Source of the DNA: Rallus limicola | Taxonomy: Eukaryota; Chordata; Aves; Gruiformes; Rallidae | Assembly: GCA_022605955.1 (NCBI GenBank) | Contig: JAKCOZ010000008.1 | Coordinates: 7,690,001-7,754,000 of the forward strand | Reading direction: 5' to 3' | DNA: 64,000 nucleotides | In this document: piece by piece, positions 32,520-44,500 of the stretch | How positions within the stretch are numbered: the first letter of the stretch is position 1 | Layout of the letters: every line of letters starts with the position of its first letter | Notes under the pieces: generated by a model | Seen by the model: only the letters and a program-made list of their open reading frames with translations | What the model was told of the DNA's origin: nothing | The model's database searches: none | Made by a program: the position numbers and the translations under genes

Positions 32520-35500
32520 TTAAAGCACGCTTGATCTTTGGAGGGTGGCTCTCCTCTGCTCTGCTGGGCTGGACCTCACCATCTGCATCTCTTGAGTTAA
32601 GCCACTTCCTCCGTTACTTGCTGAGGTGCTGAGGTGCTGACGCAAGTGTTTGCTTAAATGCCACTGCCTCCATTTTCTCTGCACTTCCAGCTGAACCTAG
32701 GTAGAAAGGTCACAACACACTTAGTTCAGCTAGTTTATCTTGGAGCTGTGTGTTGCGGAGAGCAGTGTAACAGGAAAAGGAGAACCGGGTTACCTTTGCC
32801 AAGGCTTGGGTTTATTTGTTTAACCCCCAGTCTGGGGGGGTTAGGGTAGGGCCTGTTTCTTGTCACTTCTGCTGATGCTGTTGTTGCAGCCCCACAGCTT
32901 TCTGTTAACCTGTTTTTCTGTTTCAGTGCAGGTGAAGCTGTTCACAGCACCTAACAGGCCTTAGCAAGTATTTGGTTTAGATTTTCCCATCGTTTTTGTT
33001 TTAGTTATAAAAAAGGGTCATTTTGGCACTCTAGGGTAAAAAAACCCAAACAAACCTAACAGATTTTTCTTTCAAAACAACCTTTTCTGAACCCTGTTAA
33101 CTTATCAAAGTATTTCAAACCCCTCCTCCATTTCAAAGTGATCTTTTCTTCCAACCTTAGGCACTAATGTGGGTGGGTTGGTTTGTTTTCTAATAACCTC
33201 AGGATCTCCCAGATTTCTATGTTTTGCCTCCACCTTTCCCAGCCAGCAGCATTTCAGAGTGCAAGTTCTAGCCCAGAAACCTGGAAGTTACAGGACCACA
33301 AAGGAAACTGTCCCTGTTCCAAAAGCTTTACCTTTATGAGGGGCCTAACTGGACTGGAATACAGCTTTTGATAAATCCCCTCCCATGGATCAAGCAAAGA
33401 AAACAGCCCTGGGATGGCAGATAATAGCAGCATGTGTGCTACAAGGAGCTGATTGTCAGTGTGACTGCGTGCGGGATGATGCTCCAACCCTCCTTCCCAG
33501 ACAGTAATTACACTATCTGATTTATGAAATGGGCTGCAATAGTTGAGAGGTGAAGTTTGCATCTGGCATACAATTACTTAGGCTTGCCCAGTCTAGGAGG
33601 TATTTCACAAGTGACGTTAGGTAGCTGGGAAGAAAATCCTCAGATAAAACATGTAATTCATTGGAAAACTTATCCCTCTGTTTAAGGAGGCACGCCCAAA
33701 CCGATAATGAAGAATGTCACACACACAAAACTCACCTCTCCATTAAGAAAACAATAAAGTACAGCTACCACGAAGCCCTAAAAGACAAAAGGACAATGGT
33801 CAGAGAGTTAGAACTGCAGTTTCAGCTTTTGAATGGGGATGAGGCATCTGAAGGGAAATCTGGCAGCTTGGGACTCTTCTGTTATGGAACTATATGCTGT
33901 ATCTCTTTTTCTTATTTTAAAGAAATCATAACTTGTCAGATAGTACCTGGAATGATCCAAGAGCCAATTCAAAAAACAGCTGAATTTCCATTGTGCCGCT
34001 ACTTGCGTCTTCAGGGAAAAAAGCAAAGATGATGTAGTGAACCCCAAAGAGAGGGATGAGGAGAAGTGTTGACTTTGCAAGTCTCCTGAGAACAAAAACA
34101 GAGGGGAAAGCTGGTTGTAGAAGGATCAAGAGGAGCCCAAGTGGACTCAGGTGGTGTAAAGTCATGTTGTAAGGGACATACTTGTATTGGTTGAAATCAC
34201 TGCTCCGGCCTTCAGGTGAGCTGAGCTTTCTCATCAGGATTCTTAAAATGTTGACAAAAAGCATGAAATTAATCTGGAAAAAAAAAAAAAAAAGCAAAAA
34301 GGACATGGGGAAAAATTCCCCACCCAAAGCAAGCCAACAAACCCAAATGCCTAGTAACCACATGTGTAACTGCTAGGTATCAGCAGAGCCAGGTTGGGTT
34401 GTTTTGGCTGATCAGGCAGAGCAGAGGGGCTGGGGCTGACCTGCCTGTGTCCCTGTCCCCACCGCAGCCCCTGTCCTTGCCTCTCCAGCCTGCCTGGTCA
34501 CCCTGGGCTTGGGTGCTAGCTGGTTTCCCCACCAGTTTGCTGCAGTTTTAGTTGTGAGATGATCGGGGCTTATTATTTGGGCAAATCACCAAAGGGGCAT
34601 CAGGAGGATCCTTTTTGGCTGTGGGGTTCACAGCCTCTATGCAATCTGGCCCCACTTTGAATGCCAGCAAGGGGACAGCAAGTGGAGCTACCAGAAATGC
34701 CATTAGTCCCCTGCCAAGAGACACAGTGTGGTTTGGGATGATGGGGGCAATATGGTTAAAAGTGGTGACAGGAGAGAGCTGGTGCGTATCCTCCCCCTCT
34801 CCAAGGGCAGATATCATAAAAGCTGGCCAGATGCTTGGTTTGGGTGAAGGTGAAGCAATAGCTGTTACTACTTGTTTGACCCTCAGGCAAAGAGTTTGTG
34901 TCAAAGGGGGGGCTCCCAGCACCGGGGAGCGACCCAGGCTTTATCCACCCTTTGCATCAGGCCTCCAACACAGGCCTACACTGCTCCTGCCCCCAGCACT
35001 GCCTGTGGACCTGCACCCCTTTTGCAACACCCTGCACCACGGCAGGGCCTTAACCTTTCCCTACACCTGGGACCACTACCACCGTGTCCATACTCCTCGT
35101 GGTGCCGTCTTTGGGCCTTTGGGTGTCAAGCAGGGCTCCGGAGGTGGTGGGTTCCCCTAAGAGACACGGGTCTGTTTTAGATGGGACAGACCCAGGGTGT
35201 CCCTGGATTTCTGAAATTATTGGATGAAGAGGAAGCTGCCTGGGCTGGGATGGAAGTTTGGGGAGCTGGGGGTGTGTAAGGAAATGAAGAAAGCTGAGAG
35301 GAGCTAGGGGTGGGGGGCCACGAAAGAAAGACCAGAATAGTTTGGGGGTGTTGAGAAGAAAAGGAGGTTCAGGATTCTGAGGTTTTAACCCTCCAGGCAT
35401 GAGCAGTGTGGGCTGAGCAGGAGTTTTTGCTGATGACAAACTATCGGGGAAGATAGTATGCAGAATTCCTGCTGGGAGCGATTGCCGTGGGCAGCACAGC

Positions 35501-38500
35501 AATGAATGTTTGCCCAGGAGCACAAAGGAGTTTATGGTGTTGATGTTCTGCCCTTTGAACTGCTAAGGACGCTGAGGAATAAAGAGATTAGATCTGAATG
35601 CTGAAGGACTGGCTGTTTGTCTGTGGCTATGGGCTTGAGAAAAGCCTCTTGTCGGTGAAGAGGCAAAGTAATGCAGGCAGCTCCTGCCCGAAGGGCCTGA
35701 GCTGGATGTGATCAGGGTTTTGAGGAAACTTGGGAGGGGGTAGGGTGGCCCTCAAAAGATACATTTAAATTGTGCCTGGACCTTGTTGGTATTTAAATAT
35801 TGCTGAGTGGCTCCTTCCAGCAGAAGGGTTGATTTATTAAGAAAAATACATCCTGTGGCCTTGTTAAGTTGATCATGAATCACTTGTGTGGTCTTCTGCT
35901 TGTCTTGTATGGGTAAAGGATTGCTCAGTGGTAAATGGGACCAGAACCCACCATCTCTGCTGCTTGGGTTTCCAAGAGAGTGTGTGAGTATTGCAGTTTG
36001 TGTTTTGCAAACTGACAACACAAAAACCTCAACCAGCTCTTGGGTTCTCACTCAGAGCATAAGTAGGTTACTTGAGGGTTACTAGTGGCCTGTGTGTTTG
36101 TCTACTAAGATTTCAGATGGGTCATTGCGGAGCAGTCTGTCCCAGACCATCTCAGTTGGGCAGAGCAGCTATCTCCAAGAAGAAGATAGCTATCTCACCT
36201 TTGGCTCTGAAGGTGAGCACCAGCAAATGCTCAAACCATAGGTGTCTAGGATTATTTGTACCAAATGGTACTTCTCATCCTTTCGGCGCTGTACTGGGCA
36301 GGTTCATACTGAGTTTCAATGCCTATGCCGTACTGCAGTGAGCAATGCCACTACAGTGTAATTGCAGCACATGAACAGACGGTGTGTGCAGCCTGTGAGC
36401 CGCTTTCACTGCTAAAAACAAAAGCTAATGGTCATGTAAGGCAAGTTGTTTTTGGCTTTGCTGAGAGGGGCATTGACCGGGAGACACAAAGGCGATTGTA
36501 CTGAAATGTACAGCCACTTCGGTTCTCCTCCGGAGCCGCCTTTGAAACAGTCCAAAACAAGCTTCCACAAGCCAGCCAAGTTCATATGAAATCAACAGGA
36601 TGTGGAAACCTGATCTTCTTTAGGCTCTTGCTTCTTGGGAGGACACTCTAGCTTTCCTTGTGAACTTAGCTTCGGGGCATTAGTTACTGACTAAATCCTG
36701 CTGAGCAGAAGTTGCTTAAGCAGTAATTCATGTGTCACACCAGTTCAGGCACATGTCTTAAGATCAGTTGATTAACCCACTTCTAAAGCAAGTTGAGTAG
36801 ATGATCTCTGACTTCACAATATTTGAAAATACAGTTTGAATCTGCTTGTGCCAGAGAAGACTTACAAAAATAGACAAAACTACGGGGCCTCTAATGATCC
36901 ACCAGGTATTGGTATTAGTGTTAATGTCCCAACACCTGCAAAAATAGAAGAGAAGGTGCAGTCAGTTATGGAAACACCGGTGTCCTTTCAAAGGGGTTTA
37001 GTCTGGTTTATGCTTCAGACAGGACCCTATTCCCTCCTTCTACAACATTAATTCCTTGTTCTCACTTATCTGCACATTTCTGAACAGAAAACTGTCCACC
37101 TGCACAGGACAAAACTACGTCCTGCTCTTAAAGTACAACCACTGCTCAAAATTTTGGAAGAGGGAAGATAAAGGAACAAAGTTTCACCCATCAGAAAGAC
37201 AAATGCAGAGGTGGGAAATGCCATGGGCTGACTTCATACTTGAAGGTGACCTCCTACTCTTGGAAATGCTCAGATGAACTTTGAGGTTCTTTCTCAGGCT
37301 GCTCAGCTGGACCTACACTCCCCTCCATGCTAGGATCCAGGCTCACACCACAGGTTGGTTTGCCTGGCTGCCCTGGGTTAGGAATGAGCAGGACCCCATG
37401 GAGCAGCCTGCGCGGGGGCTGCATGCTCCTCCTGATGTGCCACCTCTCCCCCCTGCACACAACTTACCCGATATTTTCATGGAGTTGCCTAGCAGTCGCC
37501 CATGCGGCCACAAACACGGTTGGAGCACCTGTGATTGGAAAAGCCAGTTACTGGCTCCACAAGTCCATCCCAAAGGCAAACCAAACCCGCGGTTATTCGT
37601 AGTGAAAGGAGAACCAGTACCCCATCCGAGGGTGATGAACCGCCAGAGGAATTTCCTTTCCGAGAAGAAAGAAATGACCAGGAGCGTGTGGAGGTACAGT
37701 CCCTCCACGAGAAGCCAGCTGTAGTTGGACATGATGCAGTACTGAAAGAAGACCATGGTGAGCTTACAACCAGCCTGAGGAAAGAGAAAATGATTAGCTT
37801 CTGCCTGGGTTTGTATTTACCTTCTAACAGAGAGCGAGCTGTAAATAAATCTTGGCGAACAGAGATTTTCATAGTGATTGAGGGGACAAATTGGGTGGCC
37901 TCCAGGAAGGCGTTCACAGACAAGAAAACAGGACTAGCACTAGTCAACTGCCTTGTCAGCAAGAACCAAATGTGTCATGGAAACATGGGTTTGGGTTGCG
38001 ATCTCACTTAGAGGAGTTTCACTATTACTACTACTCACTCGTTCACACTACTGCCATTGCCAGACCCTGACAGTATCAATAGCACTATTATCCCCTTAGA
38101 CAAGCACATTAATGTGTCTTTCAGAAATCTTTTCCTAAGAAAAAGGGTAGGTAAAAAAAAAGTTAAAATTTGCTCAAAATGTTCTTGTCTGGTAACAAAA
38201 ATCCAGCAAAATGGATGTAAAACAGCAACAACAACAACAAGAAAAGCTTTTGTTTTGCTCCCTGATTCCTATCCAGGTTTAAAGCACCAAGCAATGTCTC
38301 CAGTGCTCCCCAGCCACCACAAAGTTTCAAGATATTTTATTAGCAATAAAAAGAAAAAGGAAAAAAAACCCAATTAAAAATTCAGGAGGTTCCTTTTCCA
38401 AGATCTCTGAGTGAAAACCCATATCTTACTATCAGGGATCACACTGCAGTATGTCAGCAATATTTTAAAAATCATATTAATTTAATATTATTAATAATTC

Positions 38501-41500
38501 ATTTTAATATTAACCATACTTTTCCTGCCAGCCCCATCTACCAGAATCCAAAATGCACATAAGAATCTCCAGCCTGGTTGTGTATCCTGTGATCACAGCC
38601 TGAGACGCTCATGTTTAGGCAGTTCTGGGTCAATGTCCTAAACTCCATGTGTCTTCTGTGGCCACCGAGATGATGGATGCAGGTACCTACTTCAGACTGA
38701 CCTGGGTGCCGCCTGCTCCGGTACTTGTAAGGGCATCTTTAGCTGGGAGGAATTGTATCTGGGTTTCTGCGTGTATGCTCCAGCCTGGACTGCTTCTGCA
38801 TCCTCCTGCCTCCCACATCCACATAGAATAATCCCAAAGAGGGAAATCTCAACCAAGAACAACCAACACATGGGATTGAGTGATGGAGAAGGGACAGGAC
38901 ATATCTCTCTTCACTCATAACCCCACACGCTGAAGAGAAATTTGGGATGGGGATTTTCTTCCCTGCACACTAACTACTGCTAGGATCCTGCTGGGAAACT
39001 GAGGCATGGAGCAAGCTGGAAGGCAGAGGGTTACCGTGTATTCCCCACAGTAACTTATGTCTTCAGAGGAAAACAAAACAGCATCCTTGATGAAGTTGGA
39101 CAACGCTCGCAAAATGAACGATGTGAAGAGGTGCATGTGGATGTAGTTCCTTGTACAGCGAAGTCTCCTGTTACAAAAAGAGAGAGGGATCCTGTGAAAT
39201 CACAGTCCCAGCTAGGCAGGCAGCTTGTGGCTGCAAACAGCAGGTTTCAGTCCTTATTAATGCTAAATGGACACATTAAGGATGCTGCTTTTCCCTCTGT
39301 GAAAGGAAGACGTTTCCCAAGAGGGATATCCTAGAGAGGACTTAAAAAAGCTGAAGTCACATCTGCTCTACTCGGGTACTTAAACATGCTGAACAGTGCC
39401 AGAATAACCCAGATCTCATGCCAACATGCTTGGCTTAGCCTCCCTCCCTCTCTCTGGTGTCTGTCTGCACCTGGAGTAACACGAACCCAAGGTGTCTGTC
39501 TGCACCTGGGTGGATTTATTTGGTTTGCCTGCACAGTGTGCTTGTGCCTGCAATGTTTTCTGCACAAAATCCCCACATAATCTGGATCAGGAGGCCATGC
39601 TCCCTTGCAGCTGAGTTTGCAAATCAGTTGGGGTTCTTTCTGCCCAGAGGTGCCTCCCTGACACTCTAAGGGAAATAAATTTCACTGAATAAGGAGCAAA
39701 GTACAAATTCCAGGTTATAAGGGTTCATGAAGGTAAGTCAGCTGTCAGATGGCTGCTGTAAACCTGAAGCACCTCCCCAGAAGTCAGTGCAGCAACACAT
39801 AGAGCAAAGTTTTTGCCACAGTCTCAAGCTGGGAACAGAACAGCAGGGTGAAAGACACTCTGCCCGGGGGACACTGAAGTCATGGAAAGACCTCAGCAGG
39901 GAGGTGGTGCAAACACCAGCCTGCAAAAATACGTCCAGCTGCAGTTTGGAAAGGAGAGAACAGTACTCATGCTCAGTCTCCTGACTGAGTAGCCCTGATA
40001 TTTTCTGGGAAGCAAAACTCAGAGATCATTTTTGTCATGATTTCTGTGAAGATTTTCAGAAATACTTTGATTTTTTAACTTGCCCTGAAAGCCAGAAAGA
40101 TCTGTGTCAGCTGAGATGACCAGAAGTCCTGGCCAAACACAAACCAAAGATGCTTCTTCTCACCTGAAAGAGCCCAGGACCGCCAAGGCTATCATCAGTG
40201 TCACAAGGGAGGTGCAGTATCCGATGGTGTACATGGTCTTCAGAGTCATGAAATAGGAACGCTGTGGGGAAACGTTCATTCACACCTTTACTTTTAACTG
40301 TCTGGCAGAAATAAGCCCATATCAAGAGAAAGGTGTCTCCTCTTATTTAAGAAATAAACTTTATTGCAAAGTCAGCTACTGGAGTTTTTACCCTGAGTAA
40401 CCCATTCTGATCATTTGGAGGAAGCATGAAAACCACCCGTAACAATAACCCCACCTGAGTTAAACCACAGCATCACTCAGCCCCTCCTTAGCATGGTCCT
40501 CCAGCAGGCCCCTCCAAGCAGCAGATCTGTGGTGATGGGACACAGACTCACCCTTGCTTCGTTGGTTGTGTCATTGACGTTGTAGCCACAAGCAATATCA
40601 GGCCTCGGGTATGGGTCTGACCAACCCTCACTCGTACAGTTCCGGTAGACAAAACCTGCAAAAAATCAACAAAAAAAAGGACAGAAAAAGGTGCCATAAT
40701 TTCCAGTGGCATCTTTGTTCTCCTGGGAGATCAGTCACTGGCGTGGAGGGTTGCTCCGAGAGCAAAGAGAGTATTTTCCCCCAGGCAGTGCACTCTGCAT
40801 AGCTGGAGGTGAAACGCAGCTGGGCTAATTATGTTGATACTTGCCCAGTGTACTCTTGTGGGTCATAATATTGTTTGCCAACTCAGGGATGACTGTGATG
40901 GATGTGTTTTTATTAATTTCAACATAAATAATACTGTTCGGTACATCTGGTGTTTCTTGGCCAGCATTCCCAGATCAGCAAACACATGACGTTTTCAATC
41001 ACAGATTCATACTCCATGCAAACCTGATGCTTTCCTGAATGCTCCCACCTCCTCACTGTGGCTTTTCATGGTCTGAAGAGAACACAAAACTTTAGATGGT
41101 CACAGAGTTTTGGTGAGATTTAAATGAAAGAGGCTTGTCCCCACAGCCAGGTCTGGGAATTATCTGACACTGCTGATTTCCTTGCTTACTTGCCAGTTAA
41201 AGGTTAGAATGGAGGTTAGAATGGGCTGGAGCACCTCCCCTAAGAAGAGAGGCTGGGGGAGCTGGGCTTGTTCAGCCTGGAGAAGAGAAGGCTGCAGGGG
41301 GGACCTCATTGCAGCCTTCCAGTAACTGAAGGGAGCATACAAACAGGAGGGGATTCAACTTTTTAAAAGGGTAGACAATGGCAGGACAAGAGGGAATGGG
41401 TTAAAACTAAAGGAAGGAAGGTTTAGACTAGATATTAGGGGGAAGTTTTTTACAGAGAAAATGATGAGGTGCTGGAACAGGCTGCCCAGAGAGGTGGTGG

Positions 41501-44500
41501 ATGCCACCTGGAGGTGTTCAAGGCCAGGTTGGATGGGGCCCTGGGCAACCTTGTGTAGATCCATGCCCAAGGTTGGTGGCCCTGCCTGTGGCAGGGGGGT
41601 TGGAGCTCTATGATCCTTGGGGTCCCTCCCAACCCATGCAATTCTATGATTCTATGAATGGGATTCCCCTCACTTCAGTTAGACTTCTGAAAGCTTAATT
41701 CTTGATTTCCACCATGTTCCTTGTGGCTGTCCTCCTAGTCAGTGGAGAAAAAGAGACATTTGCAGAATTCATTTCGTTTTCAGACAGACATCCACAGAAG
41801 GCAGCTTGTCTGACCCACTCCTCCTGGGACAACTGACTTGTAGACTCATAAAGCTGAGTGAGATGGATCCCCACAAGTTGCATGCGTTTGAATAGGGCAT
41901 GTTTGAACACATTCATGTTTATGTTTGGCACTAAAGTAGAAGTAGAAAGCCCTGCCCTATGCACCTGACATCCTCATTGGAAGAAAATGACCTTAGCAGG
42001 TAGGTTCTGTGCTGAAGAGAAGAGAAACTTTCACAGAGAGTAAAACCAGTGCCCACTGTACTGATCACATGAATCTGCCACACTTTAGAAACATGGAGTG
42101 AAATCCTGGCTTTGCCATAGTAAGGCAATACTAGCAAGGACTTGGAGAGTGCCTGCAATCAGCAGCTCTTCTTAGGAGAAGCCTTGCCAGAAAGCACCAT
42201 AAGAATTTATTTTTGCCCACACATTTAGCTATGGGGACACTGTGGCACCCCATTCTTGCAAAGCATCCCTGCAGCACTGGAGGAACGGGGGGAGATGCAT
42301 ACGCAGCAGTGTTTGGCACTGGTTTATGCTCTTTGGAGCCCTGCTGGGATGTCAGGACAGAGTCAGGGCTCCTGCTACCGCTGGGCTAATTCTGGTGCTC
42401 TGCACTTGGTTTGAACTCACCTCTGTAAAGCTGCAAGGCACAGCTAACATGCTGAGATGTCCAAGTGGGAAGAGATCTGTGTGTGTCAGCATCAGCCTAT
42501 TGTTCTGATGCTTTTACAAACATCTTGTTCCAGCGTTGCATCTCTGGAAGGACCGGGCTTACTTATTAAGCCAGGTTTTCTATACCCTATTGCAGTGCAG
42601 CAGCAACAGGAGGGAAACAGCTCCCCCAAACAGTTCTCCCCAACCTACCTTGGCACCCAGATAGGTACTGGTATGGAGGCAAATTCTCTACTTGAGCTTC
42701 AGTTATTAAGACAACATGAACTTAGCTCAGAGCAGCGTAAACATGCCTGTAACTGGCTTTTGCCTGGGGATGTCAAAGTGGATCAGAGAAGAGGTGAGGT
42801 TCTGTGTTGGTGTGTGCATGCAGTTGTGTTGTGTGCTGAACATGGGAGACTGCACTGGGCACATTGTATTGATGGGCATGAGCACAGTTTTAAACTATGC
42901 TACTTGCTTATGGGTGACACACACACTGGGCAAACTGCAGCATGCCCTCCTCAGAGGAGATATGGGGACTGCAGTCTGTCTAGTCATCTGTGCTTGATGT
43001 TTACTGGTGCCTTGGAGGCTGTTGGAGTTGTGCAGACAAGGGGGAACACTGGCTAAAAGGATGGCCATGGAAGTGGGGCTGCCTGATGTGTCCTTCTCCT
43101 CTGCCTCTGCACCCCCACAGCTGTCTCACCTTTCCTCACTTCTTGCCCAAGACATGAAGTGCAGGTCTGGGTGTGAATTTCAGTTACTTGATTCCAGGTG
43201 ATTTTGTTTCTTTGGTCTGTTACGCAGAAAAAGGCCAAACATTCCAGGCTGCAATGTGAGTCTACATGTTGGCACAGAGCTCAACAGCCCAGGGACTGGG
43301 GCTTGGTCAGAGCTCAGAGCTGCCTGTGTCCCCTCATGTATGGCTCTTTGGCTTTGGTGGCTCCCTGTTGGCTTTGTAAGTGGAGAGGAGAGAAAACTTT
43401 TGCTTTTCTTCCCCCTCCTCCCCAAGCAAACAGATCTTATGCAAAATTGCTTTAAACAGGACAACGGCTAGTGTTAATAACCGTATGAGTCACAAGCCAA
43501 CCATAGTGTAACACCCGAGAAGAATGTGGTTATGAGAATAAACTATTGCTGACTTTGACACAAAATGCAGAGACCAAAACAAGATGCAAATGTCGATGGA
43601 CCATGCCTTGGGTTTCTGTTTTGAACACTGTCACTCTGATTATTGCTTATCAGAAGTGGTTCAGCCTCTCGATAAGGAGGGCAGCTAAAGTTTAAAGCAG
43701 TTAGACTATCTCCAAGATAATGCAATGGACGCTGAGATGGAGCTGTGACCTTTGGATGTACAAATTCCAGCTTCCCTGCTAGTGAGGGCCGGAGGCAGGG
43801 AGCAGTTCCCTCTAGTGGCAGTACCAGCGGGGATGTCATTTAATGCATCCATTTAATGCATCCAAGGGCCGGTATCCCTATGCTAACGATTCGCGAGCAC
43901 ACACCAGATGGATGGCTTCTGCTGCGAGCTGTGCCTTTGTGTAGTTTATCCTCTGTCCTTAAACCAGATTACAGGGTTCAATGGGCAGCTACTGTTTGTG
44001 TGTACAGAAAGTAGCACGGTATTTATTTTAATCCCAGCAGCTCATTTCTGATTTTATTTAAAGAGCACTAAGTGCTTCTCCTCCGACTTATCTAATCTTT
44101 ATTAGACAGTCTAATACTTTTGTCTCTCTTCCCTCCCCCCATGAAATGAATCTGTCTGCTTTTCTGTAAGCACTGGACCTCACTAATTTGTGTGCTATAA
44201 CCAAAGAATGCAAAACCCTCTTCCGATCGAATCATTAACTTGCTCCAGAGAAATGTAAGCACATTTCTTGGGCATTGCTGAAAAGTAGAACGGAACAGAA
44301 AGCAGACAGAAACTCGTACTTAATGGCTAATGATTACTCTAGTATACTGGGAAGATATTTCACTTCATTTCTGGCCTAGAAATCCCAGAGAAAGGACAAC
44401 AAACACTGCTTGAGCTCATCTCCTTTTGAAGTATGTTGTTTGGTGAGCAATGAAACCCAAGTTCCTGTGAATTTGTGCCACTCATGTGGAGCATGTCACA

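Noticed and set aside
34615..35160. 181-codon plus-strand frame in SCTR intron 9
   Set aside because: Intronic, no recognisable motif, and an overlapping minus frame is equally open.
42457..43056. 199-codon plus-strand frame in SCTR intron 3
   Set aside because: Antisense intronic sequence without domain, start context or splice support.
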